Positions 11,718 to 24,998 of a stretch of 64,000 bases of DNA are shown here, one piece after another. A program made the position numbers and the translations under genes. Position 1 is the first letter of the stretch; every line of letters starts with the position of its first letter. The stretch covers positions 6,462,001 through 6,526,000 of the forward strand of contig OY997588.1 of assembly GCA_963921825.1 (NCBI GenBank), in the 5' to 3' direction. The notes under the pieces were generated by a model, which ran no database searches, was not told the origin of the DNA, and saw nothing but the letters and a program-made list of their open reading frames with translations. The DNA is from Erodium maritimum. Taxonomy: Eukaryota > Streptophyta > Magnoliopsida > Geraniales > Geraniaceae.

Positions 11718-14700
11718 TTAATCAATCTTGACAGATGAGTAGATAAGCCTAGTGAACCAGAAGCATGCATAGAACCCAATGGTGCCGGTGACCACAAAAA
11801 ATGCGTAAGAGGCTATCAGCATGTACCCGAAGTACAACACTCCAGAAACCAGCTTTGTGATTTCAAGCTTGGTGAAGAAGTAGAATGCAGCATACAGGAA
11901 GAGGTACAGTGCTGATGAGCCTGAAGTTAAGTACGACCTCCACCACCACAGGTAGTCCTCACTGCACAGTTGGAAGTAGCAGAGCACGACTGTGATTTCA
12001 GCGCAGGTAACGATGAGGATGATGAAGACCAAGAAGAGGAAGCCGAAAATGTAGTAGAACTGATTCAGCCAGATTGAAGTGAGGATGAAGAAGAGTTCGA
12101 TGAACACAGCTCCAAATGGAAGTATGCCTCCAATGAGGATTGAGAAGATTGGGTTCATGTACCAGGCTTGCTCCGGTATTTGCCTTGGGATTTTGTTTGT
12201 CTTCACTGGATCTTCAATTCCTGCCTTCTTGAACCCCACATAGCTTCCCACAAACACAAGTGGGACTGAAATTCCAAACCATAAGAAGACCAGAGCAAAC
12301 ATTGTCCCGAAGGGTACTGCTCCAGATGATTTCTGTCCCCAGATGAGAGTGTTTAAGACAAAGAAGATTGCAGAAACAGTTCCAGGGAACATGATTGCAG
12401 TCCTGAGTGCAATTCTCTTCCATTCTGTTCCTTTGAACATTTTGTATAGGCGTGCAGAGGCATAACCAGCAAACAGACCCATGAAGACAAAAAGTAAGAG
12501 CATGGCTGTCATGAGGCCACCACGGTTAGAAGGAGAAAGGAACCCAAGGACAGCAAAAGTCATGGTAACAAGTATCATCCCGAAGAACTGAACACCGGTT
12601 CCAACATAAACACATAGTAGATCTGAATTTGTTGGAGGCCTAAAGACATCACCATGGACAAGTTTCCATCCAGTTTCTTCCTGGGCTTCTTCTTGGGTCT
12701 CAAGTTCATTGTACCTAGAGATGTCGCGGTAAAGTGTCCTCAGCATTATCATTGCCACCATGCCAGAGAGGAAGAGAACAATCATCAATGAATTGACAAT
12801 CGAGAACCAGTGTATTTGATCATCACTCATTAGAAGATAGGCATCCCATCTGGATGCCCACTTGACATCACTCTCCTGAAATATGAATTTTAAGAAAATA
12901 ATGAGAATAGAAGACTTCAATCGGGATAGATAGCAAGTAGATTTGTGTATGTCAATTCTCTGTTCAGTTGAGATAAATAAAAAATGGAAGAGCCTTAAAA
13001 AATCATACAAGTAACCATATGATTAGCCGGAGCACAAGAATATGAAGTTAGTACTTAGAAAACCTACAATCCTCTAGAAGTCAGAACATCTGTTGTAATG
13101 CACACCCTCACCTGGAATTCAACATCGTATGTGAATACAATTTCCTTGTTCTCTAGGACCTCCTGAGGAGAGTTAGAACTAACAACCGTCTGTTTAGTAT
13201 GGGGATCACATGTCTTCAATCGAGTCTTCTTGTCAGCCCATGTTCCCTCGTATTCATGCTTAACACTGCACAATTCAAACAATACAAATACAATCATGAC
13301 ACAACAAACATTTGAATAATGCCAATCTCCACAAAGCAGACATCAAGGGAACCAGGAGATCTTACCTGAATGGTTTGACTTCAAATCCCACAATTCTAGC
13401 AGCATCAGTTTGCTGATCTCTGTGATATTTGACAGTGAACGCAAGATGGTTGTGGATAAAATACCTTTCTTCTTTGCTCTGTGTCCAATCAAGCAAGTAA
13501 GACAAAGAAAATACTTGCACATCCATAAAATATAGAGCCTGTTATGCAAATTAGAAAAATATACATACGCCGGTATATTGACCTTTGAGCCCAACATGAA
13601 AGCCAAGCTGGTAGACAGTGGGAGAATCTTGATCTAGCCTTTTGATGGGAACAACTAGAGGAAGATTATCCAAGATCCTATCACGTGAAAGCAGATTAAG
13701 TAATGAAGAGTCAACACAATTCTATGAAATTAGAAAATACTTTAAATCTAATAAAACGAGCAAATGTATATCATACATATTGACACGATATTCATCATCA
13801 ATCTTTTCCTTGAATTCCTTCGCAGTTTTGGCATCAAGTATAATTCGACAGAGTATTTTGCACATCTGTGGATCCCGCATATTAAACTGTACCAATTTCA
13901 AACATTAATAACCATTTGGCAAGTAATAAAAGAAGGATAATGAAGCGAGCTGGATTAATGAAGAAAACATTGAAAACTGACCACATAGGGAGAGTTTTCA
14001 ATACGATCTCCACGAAGTACTTCTCCAAGATTTTCTGCACTGTCCAGTATTTTGTCTGGCCGACAATATGGAAGAGAATAATATGTATATGGAAGCTGGG
14101 TCTTTATAGAGGTCAGCTTGTTCACTTTCACCTGCAATGAATCACTCTGCACCCGTACAGAAATTCATCAAGAACATTTCTAAATGAAGCTGTACACATG
14201 TATTCACACAGCAAACATCAATATGAAGTAATTATGATGTGAGACATTAAGATGTTCGGAATGAAAAGTTCAATATAGCTGATAACATGGTTTCTAAATA
14301 CAGCTTACTAAGCAAAGTATTTCTGATGTATCAATACCAAATTGAAACTGGAACTGTTAGTGGGGTTCCTCTTCACCTTTATAATTGTAAAATGCAAGAA
14401 TGTTTATATTGGTCATATATCTATGATTTTATTTTCAAACAGCAACTGAGTTATTGGAGGAACAAACTTGTAAGATATTTAAATGAAGAGGAAGTCTATA
14501 CATTCATTAAATGATTGAGACATAAATTCAAAACTAAATGGTTAAGTCTATATTATTCAAGGAACATCGACAATGAGCATGAAGAGAAACACTTATACAG
14601 AATATGCAACCAATTGGTAAGCAAGGCCCCTACTGCACCCCCTTCAGATTAAAAAAAAGTTAAACTGAAAACTGGTAGTAGACTATTAGAGTTATTGATC

Positions 14701-15713
14701 TACTTTAAGGTGACTAATAGATTTACCACACAGATACAGGCACGTCTTGACAACAATCAGTTTGATTCAATTATCGAACTGTATTGCTTCAAAGGACCCC
14801 CAAGTAGAGCCATACACCATAGGTTAAATATCAACTCTCCAGATACTCTACCACTTGATCAAATTTGGAGACTCCTCAAAAATATATGAGGATAATACAC
14901 ACCAGATTTGTGACCTCTACTAAACTGGCCAACTTCCAAAGCATGTCATGTTACTTAGCAAATCTCCTTACCCATTTCATTTCCATAATAGGGATTCAAT
15001 AAAAATGCCCGCTTTATTACATCTCAATCATTGCAGTATAAACTCTGGATCCGCTCAACAAACCTAAATCAAGCCTAACAGAGTCGCACTATGCAATATA
15101 AGGTATTGCTCCTTGCTGCCTTTTCACAGAGAGAGATCCCACACTGACTGGTTCTCTGGCTAATGCCTATCTATTGATCCATAATGCTAAGAAACAAAAA
15201 TGCAAAACACCAGATTATCTGTATGAACAAGCTCCAACTGGTCGAAGAAATCACCAAGTCGGTATGAACTACAGCACTAGTGCAAAATTTCCAGTTCTAT
15301 TCCAGGTTCCACGACGAATCTGAACAGAACCAGCTACAATGTGACCATCAGACAGTTCGACAATCATTCGACCACCAAATTCAATCACAAAGCCCCAACT
15401 CACCACCAATTCCAGAAACAAATCTACTTCCAGACTCTCAAAAACTCAATTAATCGAATGAAACCATCACAGTCGAAATGAAACAGGCACCGAGGCAGCG
15501 AGATCTCGCCGATTATCGAACAGAAGTCCACGCGCACCGCAGATCCGCGAAAAGAATCGAGATCGAACGGTGGGCGGATAGATAGAGAGTAAAGGAGAGA
15601 GAGCATACCTTTACGAAGTCCTCCGGAGCGACGCCGGGGAGGTAGAAGGAGTGGACGGCATGGATCAGGAGGAGGAGGATCGCGGAGATCTTCAGCGCGA
15701 GTGCTTGCGCCAT
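11718..15713 (-). CDS. Transmembrane nine superfamily (TM9SF/TMN) endomembrane protein
   Basis: Seven exons on the minus strand are 15713-15609, 14146-13982, 13886-13777, 13677-13569, 13478-13366, 13265-13112 and 12875-11718. All splice sites are GT-AG and in phase, giving 637 residues, the normal length. Residues 1-22 are a cleavable signal peptide followed by [11 protein letters not shown], the start of the luminal domain. The last exon encodes the whole nine-helix membrane domain, including [20 protein letters not shown], and ends SSVKID. TMN proteins reside in Golgi and endosomes; the C-terminal KxD motif (KID) is the family's COPI-binding Golgi retention signal. Intron 1 is 1462 bases. 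Family assignment is very secure; a specific TMN number is not claimed. Confidence 0.97.
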
Positions 15714-15857
15714 GGCGCTACTTCCGTGGGAGATGAAACGGACTCTCTTCTCCGCAACGACGAGAGAGATCTGGAGAGAGAGAGAGAGATGTTTGGCGTT
15801 GTGGTGGGTTTTAGCTGTGACGGGATGATTTTTTTGGAGGGTCGGTTTGGCTACGCG

Positions 15858-15863
15858 TTTATA
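15858..15863 (-). promoter_or_regulatory. TATA box candidate of the TMN gene
   Basis: On the minus strand tataaa lies about 145 bases before the ATG at 15713. It would give a leader of roughly 115 bases that includes a CT-rich run (the GA repeat at 15767-15789 on the plus strand). Confidence 0.45.
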
Positions 15864-16116
15864 GAATGTGTGTACATCTTAGATCGGGCTTGTCTCTTCT
15901 CCCTCCGGTGGATCTGCCCAAGGTCATTGTCGGTGACACCTTCTATTTCCAATTAATTTCATTTAAGAAAGAATCATGTAATATAAAATTGAAAAAAAAA
16001 ATGTAACTACTCTAGGGGATACTTCTGTCATTTGACTTCCTAAGGGTTTGAATTTTTTTTTAAAAACGAATAACTGAAGAAATGCATTATTGTCGATTAA
16101 AGAATACAAAGTGGAA

Positions 16117-16330
16117 TTAAAGGTCCCAAACTCCATAATATTGTCCTGATGCATCTAAACAGACCCAACTTTCTTGGACCCATATAACTAGTCTATTTTT
16201 GATCGTAGACAATACATGAAGACATCCTCTTACCAATATTTTAAAATTCTTAAAATCAGGATGTAAAACCAAACTAATCAAAAACCAGTAAATATCTAGA
16301 CCGAAATAAAACCAACTAAAGCAGAGAACA
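16117..16330 (-). repeat. interspersed repeat, copy 1
   Basis: This stretch shares its layout and much of its wording with 26925-27060: a gacccaac...ttc...tggaccc stretch, then tcgtagaca, then tgaagacatc and ctaccaa or ttaccaa. A related fragment in the other orientation lies at 41965-42035. It resembles the 3' part of a non-LTR retroelement oriented on the minus strand. Confidence 0.5.
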
Positions 16331-16615
16331 AGAAAGAAATGGTGCTTTGTCCTGCATGCTATCCCGAGATTATCCAGCACTGGCCGTCTCGGTCTCCCGG
16401 GATAGGCCTTCTTCGAACCGTCCCCCCTCCCCAAAACCTCTCATTCCCCTTGGCGGTTTGAACTTAAAAGGCACTATTGCCCTCTTTTTTCCTAAAAATA
16501 AGAGGGTAAGGTATATTGTACATAATTATTTTTCGTTCAAAATTAAAAAGAATAGTTAACGATAAAAAAAGTATACAGTTAGAACATTTGCATGCAAATT
16601 TAATAATTAAGTATA

Positions 16616-17104
16616 GGGGTTACTCCATGTCCTAACGCCCAACTTTCAGAAATTGTTAAATCCAAACCTTGTACAATTGAAATTGCCATGTAGTAACGGT
16701 CAATTAACTGAAATTGTCAATTGTTTCTAATTTTAAACGGACGTTAACTTGGACAAGTGAAAAGTCGAGTTTACCCTCAAATATGTTCTTCCTACGGATG
16801 TTAACTTGGCCTAACTTCATCTCTTTGTGACCTAATCTCTTCATCTCAGCTCTTCGAACTTCATCTCTTTGTGTCCAAGCTTCGAATTTCATCTCTTCGT
16901 GAGCTCAGCTCGCGCAAGCTCCATTATAAAATGAGTCACGTGGGCAGCACGTGATTCACTGTTCACGGAAAAAGTCAATTTAAACAGTACTTTTTATTTT
17001 TAATAATTCAGTTTTGAAATTCGTTACTATTTGACAATTTTCCAAAGCTTGGGTGCGGATTTGACAATTAAGTGTAGTACGAGGTTAGGACATGGAGTAA
17101 ACCC
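16616..17104. mobile_element. Mutator-type MITE with 9-bp target duplication
   Basis: The 489-base element has terminal inverted repeats: ttactccatgtcctaac near the left end and its complement gttaggacatggagtaa near the right end. It is bounded by the exact 9-base direct repeat ttaagtata at 16607-16615 and 17105-17113. A 9-bp target duplication is the hallmark of Mutator-like elements. The interior has no transposase, only a degenerate cttcatctctttgtg-type repeat, so it is non-autonomous. It lies just beyond the 3' end of NRPD2. Confidence 0.85.
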
Positions 17105-17569
17105 TTAAGTATATATGAACAAAAAACATAGACAGTTAGGGTAGTTGTATGAGAAATTTCCAATCATTTTGTTTTTATCTAAACTAAGGAACTAATTTCT
17201 TAAGCATATTAATCTTAAATAAATCTGTCTTTATTATTAATATTGATCAAAATAAGTTATAATTAGTTTTGGAAAATGCTGACAAATTCATTTGAACATG
17301 AAAAGCTAAGATGAGAAAATGAGTGTTATACATTTGTAATTTCGATCAAATTTTTGATCACTTCCGCCCATCAACTAGACGGACTCTAACAACTCTGTAA
17401 CGATAAAATAAACAAAATAAGATACCTTAAGTACTAAACTGAAACAATGTGCAACATTACATAGATACTAAATGAGAACCCTCCTGGCTCATGTCACTAG
17501 GAAGACTAGAGAACTTGAGTTCAGATCAGTCAATATTTACAAATGTGACCGAGTTCCATAACTACAGAG

Positions 17570-20500
17570 TTAGCATAGTTTGGTTTCAAACTTCAAGCTA
17601 ATGCCCATGCTGAAAAGCTCCTGGGACAACAATTTGGCACCATAAGGCACATTCACCTTAACTATCTCATCCATACTGTCACATACCCTACAGTAGGGTC
17701 CCCTGATCTTGCGGCCTCCTGCAACCGTCCTTTGTATGACACTAGCAATGTTTTTGCAGCTCTGACAAACATGCATCTGTGAGGAGTCACTCAGTGTGAA
17801 GAGGCGCTCGTGCAGATTAGCCGATGCTCCGTGGGCAATCAGGCAGTCACGCTCCATTTCACCAAACTTGATCCCACCGAATCGCTTTCTGTCTGCCACT
17901 GGCTGTCGGGTGAGAGGGTGGACGGGCCCTGTGTTCCTGAACTTCACTTTGTCTTCCGCCATGTGGACCAGACGCTGGTAGAATGTAGGGCCCATGAATA
18001 TGAGTGTACGGACCATTTCACCAGTTCGCCCATTGTAGACCCTCTCGTTTCCCCATCTTGAGAACCCAGCCCTGCCAGTGCATATAACGCAATGTGTGAA
18101 TCTATCCAACAATTTTAATCCTCAAGAAAAATAATGTGAAGACAAGATAAGAGCCCAGAGTCGAACTATTTCAAAGCCACTAGCCTTGCTATTTGAGTCT
18201 TAACATGGAATCCATAATCAAGATATGTATACCACCCCAGTATCAGTATATGCATGGAACAACATCAACTGGATCAAGTTAACATATGCTAAAGGGAAAA
18301 TCTCACTCGGTTACCTTTAAGCATGCACCATTCTCAGCCTTTAAGTACTCGAGTTTAAAAAGTATTTGACAACCCCTAGTTTTTTAGTCTCAATTCTACC
18401 CAAATCCATCAGCTTTTGAGTTGGAAATGACGAAAACACCCTTACTTTTTATTTATATATGAGGATATTTTCGTCATTTTACTTCTAAAAGTTGACGAAC
18501 TGGGGTGGGTGAATTGAGACGAAACAAACTTAGGGGTTTGCCAAAAACTTTTTAAACTTAAGGGTAGTTCGTTGAGAATGATGCATACTTAAGGATAGAT
18601 GAGTGTGATTTTCCCACAGCTATATAGGGCTACCTGTGGAGCTGGTCTGTGATGTTCTCAACTGACACAGTGGAAAAAGGGGTGGCATATTTCATAGTAC
18701 CACCACGGGCAATTCCCTTGCCTAAAGCAGCTTCAAGAAGTTGACCAGGAGTTTGCCGTGAAGGAAATGCATGTGGATTTATTACTATATCAGGAACAAT
18801 TCCTTGTATTGTGAAAGGGAAGTTCTCTTGGGACTCCAGAAAACCCAGAACACCCTTCTGCCCATGCATGCTAGAGAACTTGTCTCCAAGACATGGAGAA
18901 CGAACCTACACAGGAAATATTGAGTTTTATTAAGATTTCAGAAATGGGATTTTATTTGTAAATTTGAAAGGGTAAAGGTCTTAAAACCATATAATATTTG
19001 TTCATCAGTATATTCACGTGCGTGATTGTAATATGTGGTGAACATTCATGTATATGAAAATGTGTATGTGCAAGTGATCGAATGTGATTCTGTAGTAATT
19101 CAATTACCTGTCTCAAAGAAACCACTGCGAAATTCTTTCCTTCATCATTAGCAGAGAGCACAACTTTCTGCACCATGCCCCTCTCAGTGTGTTTCAGTTT
19201 TATACTATGATCTGCACCTGATTCAGCGCACTTCCCGATAACAATATCACCACACTGTAGATTTGCACCAATGAAAGGAAACCCATCATCATCAAGACTG
19301 TCAACACGCCCAACTTTACTTTCGATCTTGCCAAAATTGACTGAATCTTCCAGTTTCCTCCTTTTGTCTGATTCATTATTGTCGACTTCCGCTTTGTAAC
19401 TTCGTATGTGCTCTGTCCTGAACATGCCCCTCTCTAATGAGGCCTGGTTCATGACCAACGAATCTTCTTGGTTATAGCCCATATGGACATTGACTGCAAC
19501 TATAGCGTTCTGGCCATTGAAAAACTCAGGTCTAGGCTGACCTTGTGGATATCCTGATTTTCCAAGACAATCTGATACCATTGTTCGAAAAAGTGGCCTC
19601 TGTGGGTAGTATAGCCGATGAGACAAGGTGTCAACCCGAATGTTAGGGTTTGTGGTAGAAAAACCAATAGCCTGCTGTGAGTGCTTCTCAGACTGGTAAA
19701 GGACTCTCCTTGCATGGTCATGATTAGCAAATGGGATAATCCCACAGCTCAAACCCAATAGAAAAGACATATCGAGTTCGCAATGTGTGTACTTAGTAGG
19801 CATCTTCCCTTCACCTTCGAGTAGGTTCTTAATATCCCAAGCAGTACAACAATCTTCTTCTTCTTCAGGCCCAATAAGCTCGACTATTCCTCTATCTAGA
19901 AGAGTTTGGAAGGTATAATTTGACCCTTTAAATGACTTCATCTTTCTTAAGTTCTGGACAACTAATAGAGGGCGTAGAATCCTCCCAGCATCAGAAAATA
20001 TGCGTACTTCTCCATGCCGTCCATCTCTTTTAATTTCCACCTACAGAATGTAAATACGAAAGAAAATTCAATAAATACAACAAGAAGTTACATTCAAATG
20101 AGTTGGCAAGGTAAGATCCGAAAAAGTGTCACATGTCCTAAGTTCAAAATTTGAAAATAAATATTACAGTTAACAGATTGCCTTCATTTGAAGCATGTCC
20201 AGATACCCAACTTCAGAAAGAGGGAGGTACACGATAACCGAAGGATAGTGTATATTATTGATCATAATTAGGCAGGCAACTAGGATCACAAAATCATAAT
20301 ATCAATGACCAATCCTGAATTTAAAACTGAAGTCAAATTCACACCAACATTGGAGCAAAGAAACGCCTTTTAAACGTTTAATTAAGATTGAAAATACAGA
20401 ACACAACATAGTGCTACCTTTTCAATATAGCACACCCACACAACTTGCGTACAGATCAGGATACAAATATGAAAGCTGAGGAAACTTTTTCATTACCAAA

Positions 20501-23500
20501 AAACAATTTGATGCAAAAAAAGAAATTGCTGACAAGCATTTTATGAGAAAAAAATAATGAATGGTCGTTATTGAAAAACGGCGCATTTAAGAAATATTTT
20601 GGACAAAAATCAAGAGAACACTTAAATACATAATTCAAGGGAAATTAAACAAATGGGGTCGAAGAGAAGTACAACTTATCAACTAGAATGACCAGCTGGA
20701 TGCACTGATATCTACAAATGACGTTTGAACAGTGCTGACACCTCAAACAGTAAAGTTATTAGCAATTAAAGTATCAGCATATTTGGAAAACAAGGAAGCT
20801 AAACTCAAATCAAAGTAGCGTCCACTTTATATAGCATTAATGTTGGAAAATATTTGGATGGTAAATCACCATAAATTACCACAGCTCATGATCATTACAG
20901 TACCTGGGATGGCAACTCCTTCTTTCTTCGCTTGTATCTTAGGTCTGTGACAAATGAAAGAGACTCTTCGCAAACTCCAACCCAATCCCCATTCAAGAAA
21001 ACCTTATCCTTCCCTTCAAGTGACGTGTAAGTATCATCTACAACCTTTTCCATTCCGGAATCAAACAATATGTCAAGCACAGGTTCCAGCGAATTCGTAC
21101 TTACTAGTCCTGTGACAGCCAAATTTTTTACAAGCCCGCAATTTTCACCATCCGGCGTAGATAGAAAGCAAACCTTTCCCCAGTGGGAAGGGTGTCTGCA
21201 ACAAAATGTCAATAAATGCAACCACTCAACACTATTTACAGAAAAATAGTTACTTTGACAAGACTATCTGGGATACATGATACTGAACATCAAGAGAGTG
21301 ACATACTACACTACGTGTACATTATTGCAGAATCTGAGCCTTCAATGCATCTTTCTCGATATAGAATAATATAAAATAAATTCTTATAAGAAATTCAGCA
21401 AAAACTAATTAGCCTTTGACTGCTAAGGACTTGTGTTCCAAAAGACTAACACTGCATATTCCTTGAATAATATCAACGGGAAAACATTTAATAGATAAAT
21501 GAAACGAGTTCAGAGAGTCAGAATTACTCACGGGTATCTGGCATCCCCAACCCTCCCTGTGTACTGTACACGCTGGCGCATTTTTCTCATATCAGCAGTT
21601 GCTTGTAGTGGATTTGTCCGCCTAAGTGTTGCCACAACTCCTGACGTCCTTTCAGCTCGTAAAGGTTGTGACCAAGCTCCTGTTGAGAAGGCCCTTGATA
21701 ATCCATTAGTTACAATAGATGCATCCACATAGTGATCAATTTCACGCAGAGTGCGATCTCCATAAAGATCTCTTTGGACAGACTTCACCATGCTCTTCCT
21801 ACAATGTTGGATCTGTAATTTCAACTCTCTCTCAAGTAGCTCACCAGCCATGTCTAACCTTTTGTTTCTGAAGTCATCCCTGTTATCACATTTTCTACAC
21901 CCAGTATAGGCCTGTAACAGGCACTTCACCATGTAAGCTAAAAATCTGGCCTTTTGCCTGAAGCCACTAAGGCTGGGAAACAAGTAATTGCTAAGACATT
22001 CCTGGATACTCTCCCCAGGTGGAAATTTGCAACTTTTAATAAGGTTATCAATATAACTAAGAGCAACTCCACCATTTCTAAATCCCTCGCACTTCTCATC
22101 TGCATCATGAATTGAAGCAAACAGTATGTTCGAAATTTTGGCACCATCACCCTTATAATCAATCAGATCTACAACTTCTTTGTCCGAGGAAACCCCAAGA
22201 GCAAAGAATAAAATCCATACAGGAACTTCAGCAGATGATATGATATATACTGAAAGAACTTTCTCTCCACCAATATTTTCAACTTTGGAGGTATCTACAA
22301 GTTTAAGGAATACTTTTCGCCTCTTGATATCTGACCTGTATGAAACCATCCAACTGGGAGTACTTGAAACCCAAAGTCTCGTCAAGCAAATCTGCTCCTG
22401 TGCAATAAATGTCTGCAAAGTACATGATAAAGATATAAGATACCAATTTGACACTGAACAATACAAACATGATAATGCAGATTGCAGACCTTATGAAAAT
22501 GAAAAATGGTCTGCATGCAAAGGGAATAAAATTGACCCTGATTCAGTTTAACTCTTTCAAGATTTGATATGCAGATTTCTAAAGGAGTTATATTATGAAA
22601 TTCTTGCATCAGGCTTTTGCACAAGGATAATATAGAACAGAATCTTAGCCCATATTCTTGAAATAATTTGCTTACCAAAAGATGTTAATATTGCAATTTG
22701 GAAAAGTAATCACAATCATTACTTTCCACCAAACCAAACCAGTAAGTACATTAGAAGGACTTTAGCTAAGCAGCTAATAGTTGCATGCTTTAACTTTATT
22801 GTAATTACACTAAATAAATCATACAACTACCCCGATCATTACAAATTCAACAGATTTTCCATGGATAGGTGAAAGTTAAAAGATGGGGATTTAAAGAAGC
22901 ATGACTAGTTAATCCATCATATATCATCAGAGATATTGAGTTTTGACAAATAGGGGCTACGTATAACTATGAACCTTTAGTATTTCACTATATGAATCAG
23001 AAAACTATTTAAAGAATATATTCTACTTCATCCAAACAGGTTCAAGTACTTGCAGGAGCCATGCTTGCACGGAGATGTAACAATTACGGAACTATTAAAT
23101 GATTCTTCCTCTAAAGGGAAAAACACTAACTGGACCAAGTTTGAGCAATTGTCCATTAATAACCAGTAACTACTCAGGTCTGCACAGATCTTATCTACAA
23201 CCACTGTTTAGATATTAAACTATCAAGGAAGTACAGTTCTATAGCCTAGCTCACACAACCTTACAAGAAAATGGAGTTAATAGCATTTCCAACCACTATT
23301 AGTATCACAATCAAAGTAAGGAACCAAAAAAACTGATACTAGATAAAGATTTTAGTGTTAAAAGTGGTTTAAGATAACAATATCTCATTGACGACATTAT
23401 TGGTATGATAAACATATGAAACAACGAAGGTAATGCTTATATTAACTTGTTCCATAATATCCATATTATATTGAGGTCAAGGTCTACAGTGCTCTGTGCA

Positions 23501-24272
23501 CATCAAATACGAGTACATTTATATAGCTCAAAGGATCTACCAGAGTGCCTGCAAATTTAAAGAGTATCAAATAAAAACATTCTCTACAATTAGAAATTTT
23601 GTCTGTTAAAAAGTTCCATCATTTGGGAGAATTTAGCATGCCATACCAATAATTCGAAACACACAAGTTGCATCAGACAAAAATATACAAAAAAATCTTT
23701 AAACTGACCTTCTCTGCACCCTTGATGAGAAAATAACCTCCGTGGTCAAAATCGCAATCACCTTTCTCAGCTTCACTCATCCAGCAAAGGACAGAATTTA
23801 CCATGACAGGAATCCTTCCAATAATGACATCTTTGTTGTCTTCGCTAATGACCTCCTTGTGAAGATATTGTTCTTTACCAGTTTTGAATTTGTCACTTCT
23901 AACAAGTTTTTGAGTATATACCTGATAAATCACAAAGGCACAACAGTACTTCATTAGTAAAAGTTGAAGAGCTTGTGTCAGACGAAGACTAGTAGATCAA
24001 CTGCAAAGAAAAAAGATATATATATATATAGGGGAACAATCAAGTACAAACCTTATTTCGGGTCAGAACGTAGAACTAATCTGGGCCATTGATTATCCAG
24101 ATCGGATGGCCACCGAAATTCAGGGGGGGTGATTGATTACGAAATCAATTACAAGATATGCATTAATTAAAAAGATATGCATTAAATCTGGGCCTTTAAT
24201 TCTATGATTCAAGGGCCCAGATTGAAAGTTCTGCGTTCTGACGAAAGATAGAAGTTTGTACCTGATTGTTAT

Positions 24273-24325
<53 letters not shown>

Positions 24326-24953
24326 CAATCCTTATATGTATGATTACACGTTGCGTTTGCATAGCAAGTCTTGTTGACCGGGTGTCAAGAAACTGCACGT
24401 TCATGTGACAGCAACTGAATGTGTGGTTTCCTTCAAATTTCAATTAAGATATCCTCTGTGAGGCACAAAACGACAAACTTGAATTCCTGCTTGAGTTCTG
24501 TCATGATGGATCCAATTTTAATTTCAAAACGTACTATGCTATTTTAGTATTTTTCATGAGCATGTGTGCTTTATTCACCAATCAGTGTACAAAACTTGAG
24601 ATTGTGGTTGCAGCGGGAAGTGACTTGCACAAGTACATACATCTTCAAAGAAACAAACAAATCCTAATACCCCATAAAAACGTAGATACTATAAACTTAT
24701 ACCACTTAACATCCCAGAATTAACATAATTTATGGCATCAACAACTAGTTGGTTTACCGCTTTAAACCAGGAAGGGTCAAAACTAAGACAACTCGATAAA
24801 CATTGAAGTGGGGATTTTTTTTTTTTGATCGGCGAGTTTTATATTAGTTCCTCAACCTCAAGGAGGGGAAAGAGGAAAAGGGGCAAATAAGAACCCTCCA
24901 AGAAACTACAAAAGAAGGCATTTTGATCAAATTGAAGAGGAGGATTATTAACA

Positions 24954-24998
<45 letters not shown>

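Noticed and set aside
11718-13010. Treating the long ORF from 13010 as the complete TMN gene
   Set aside because: Six upstream exons join in phase to supply the signal peptide and luminal domain; residues before 12875 in that ORF are intron.
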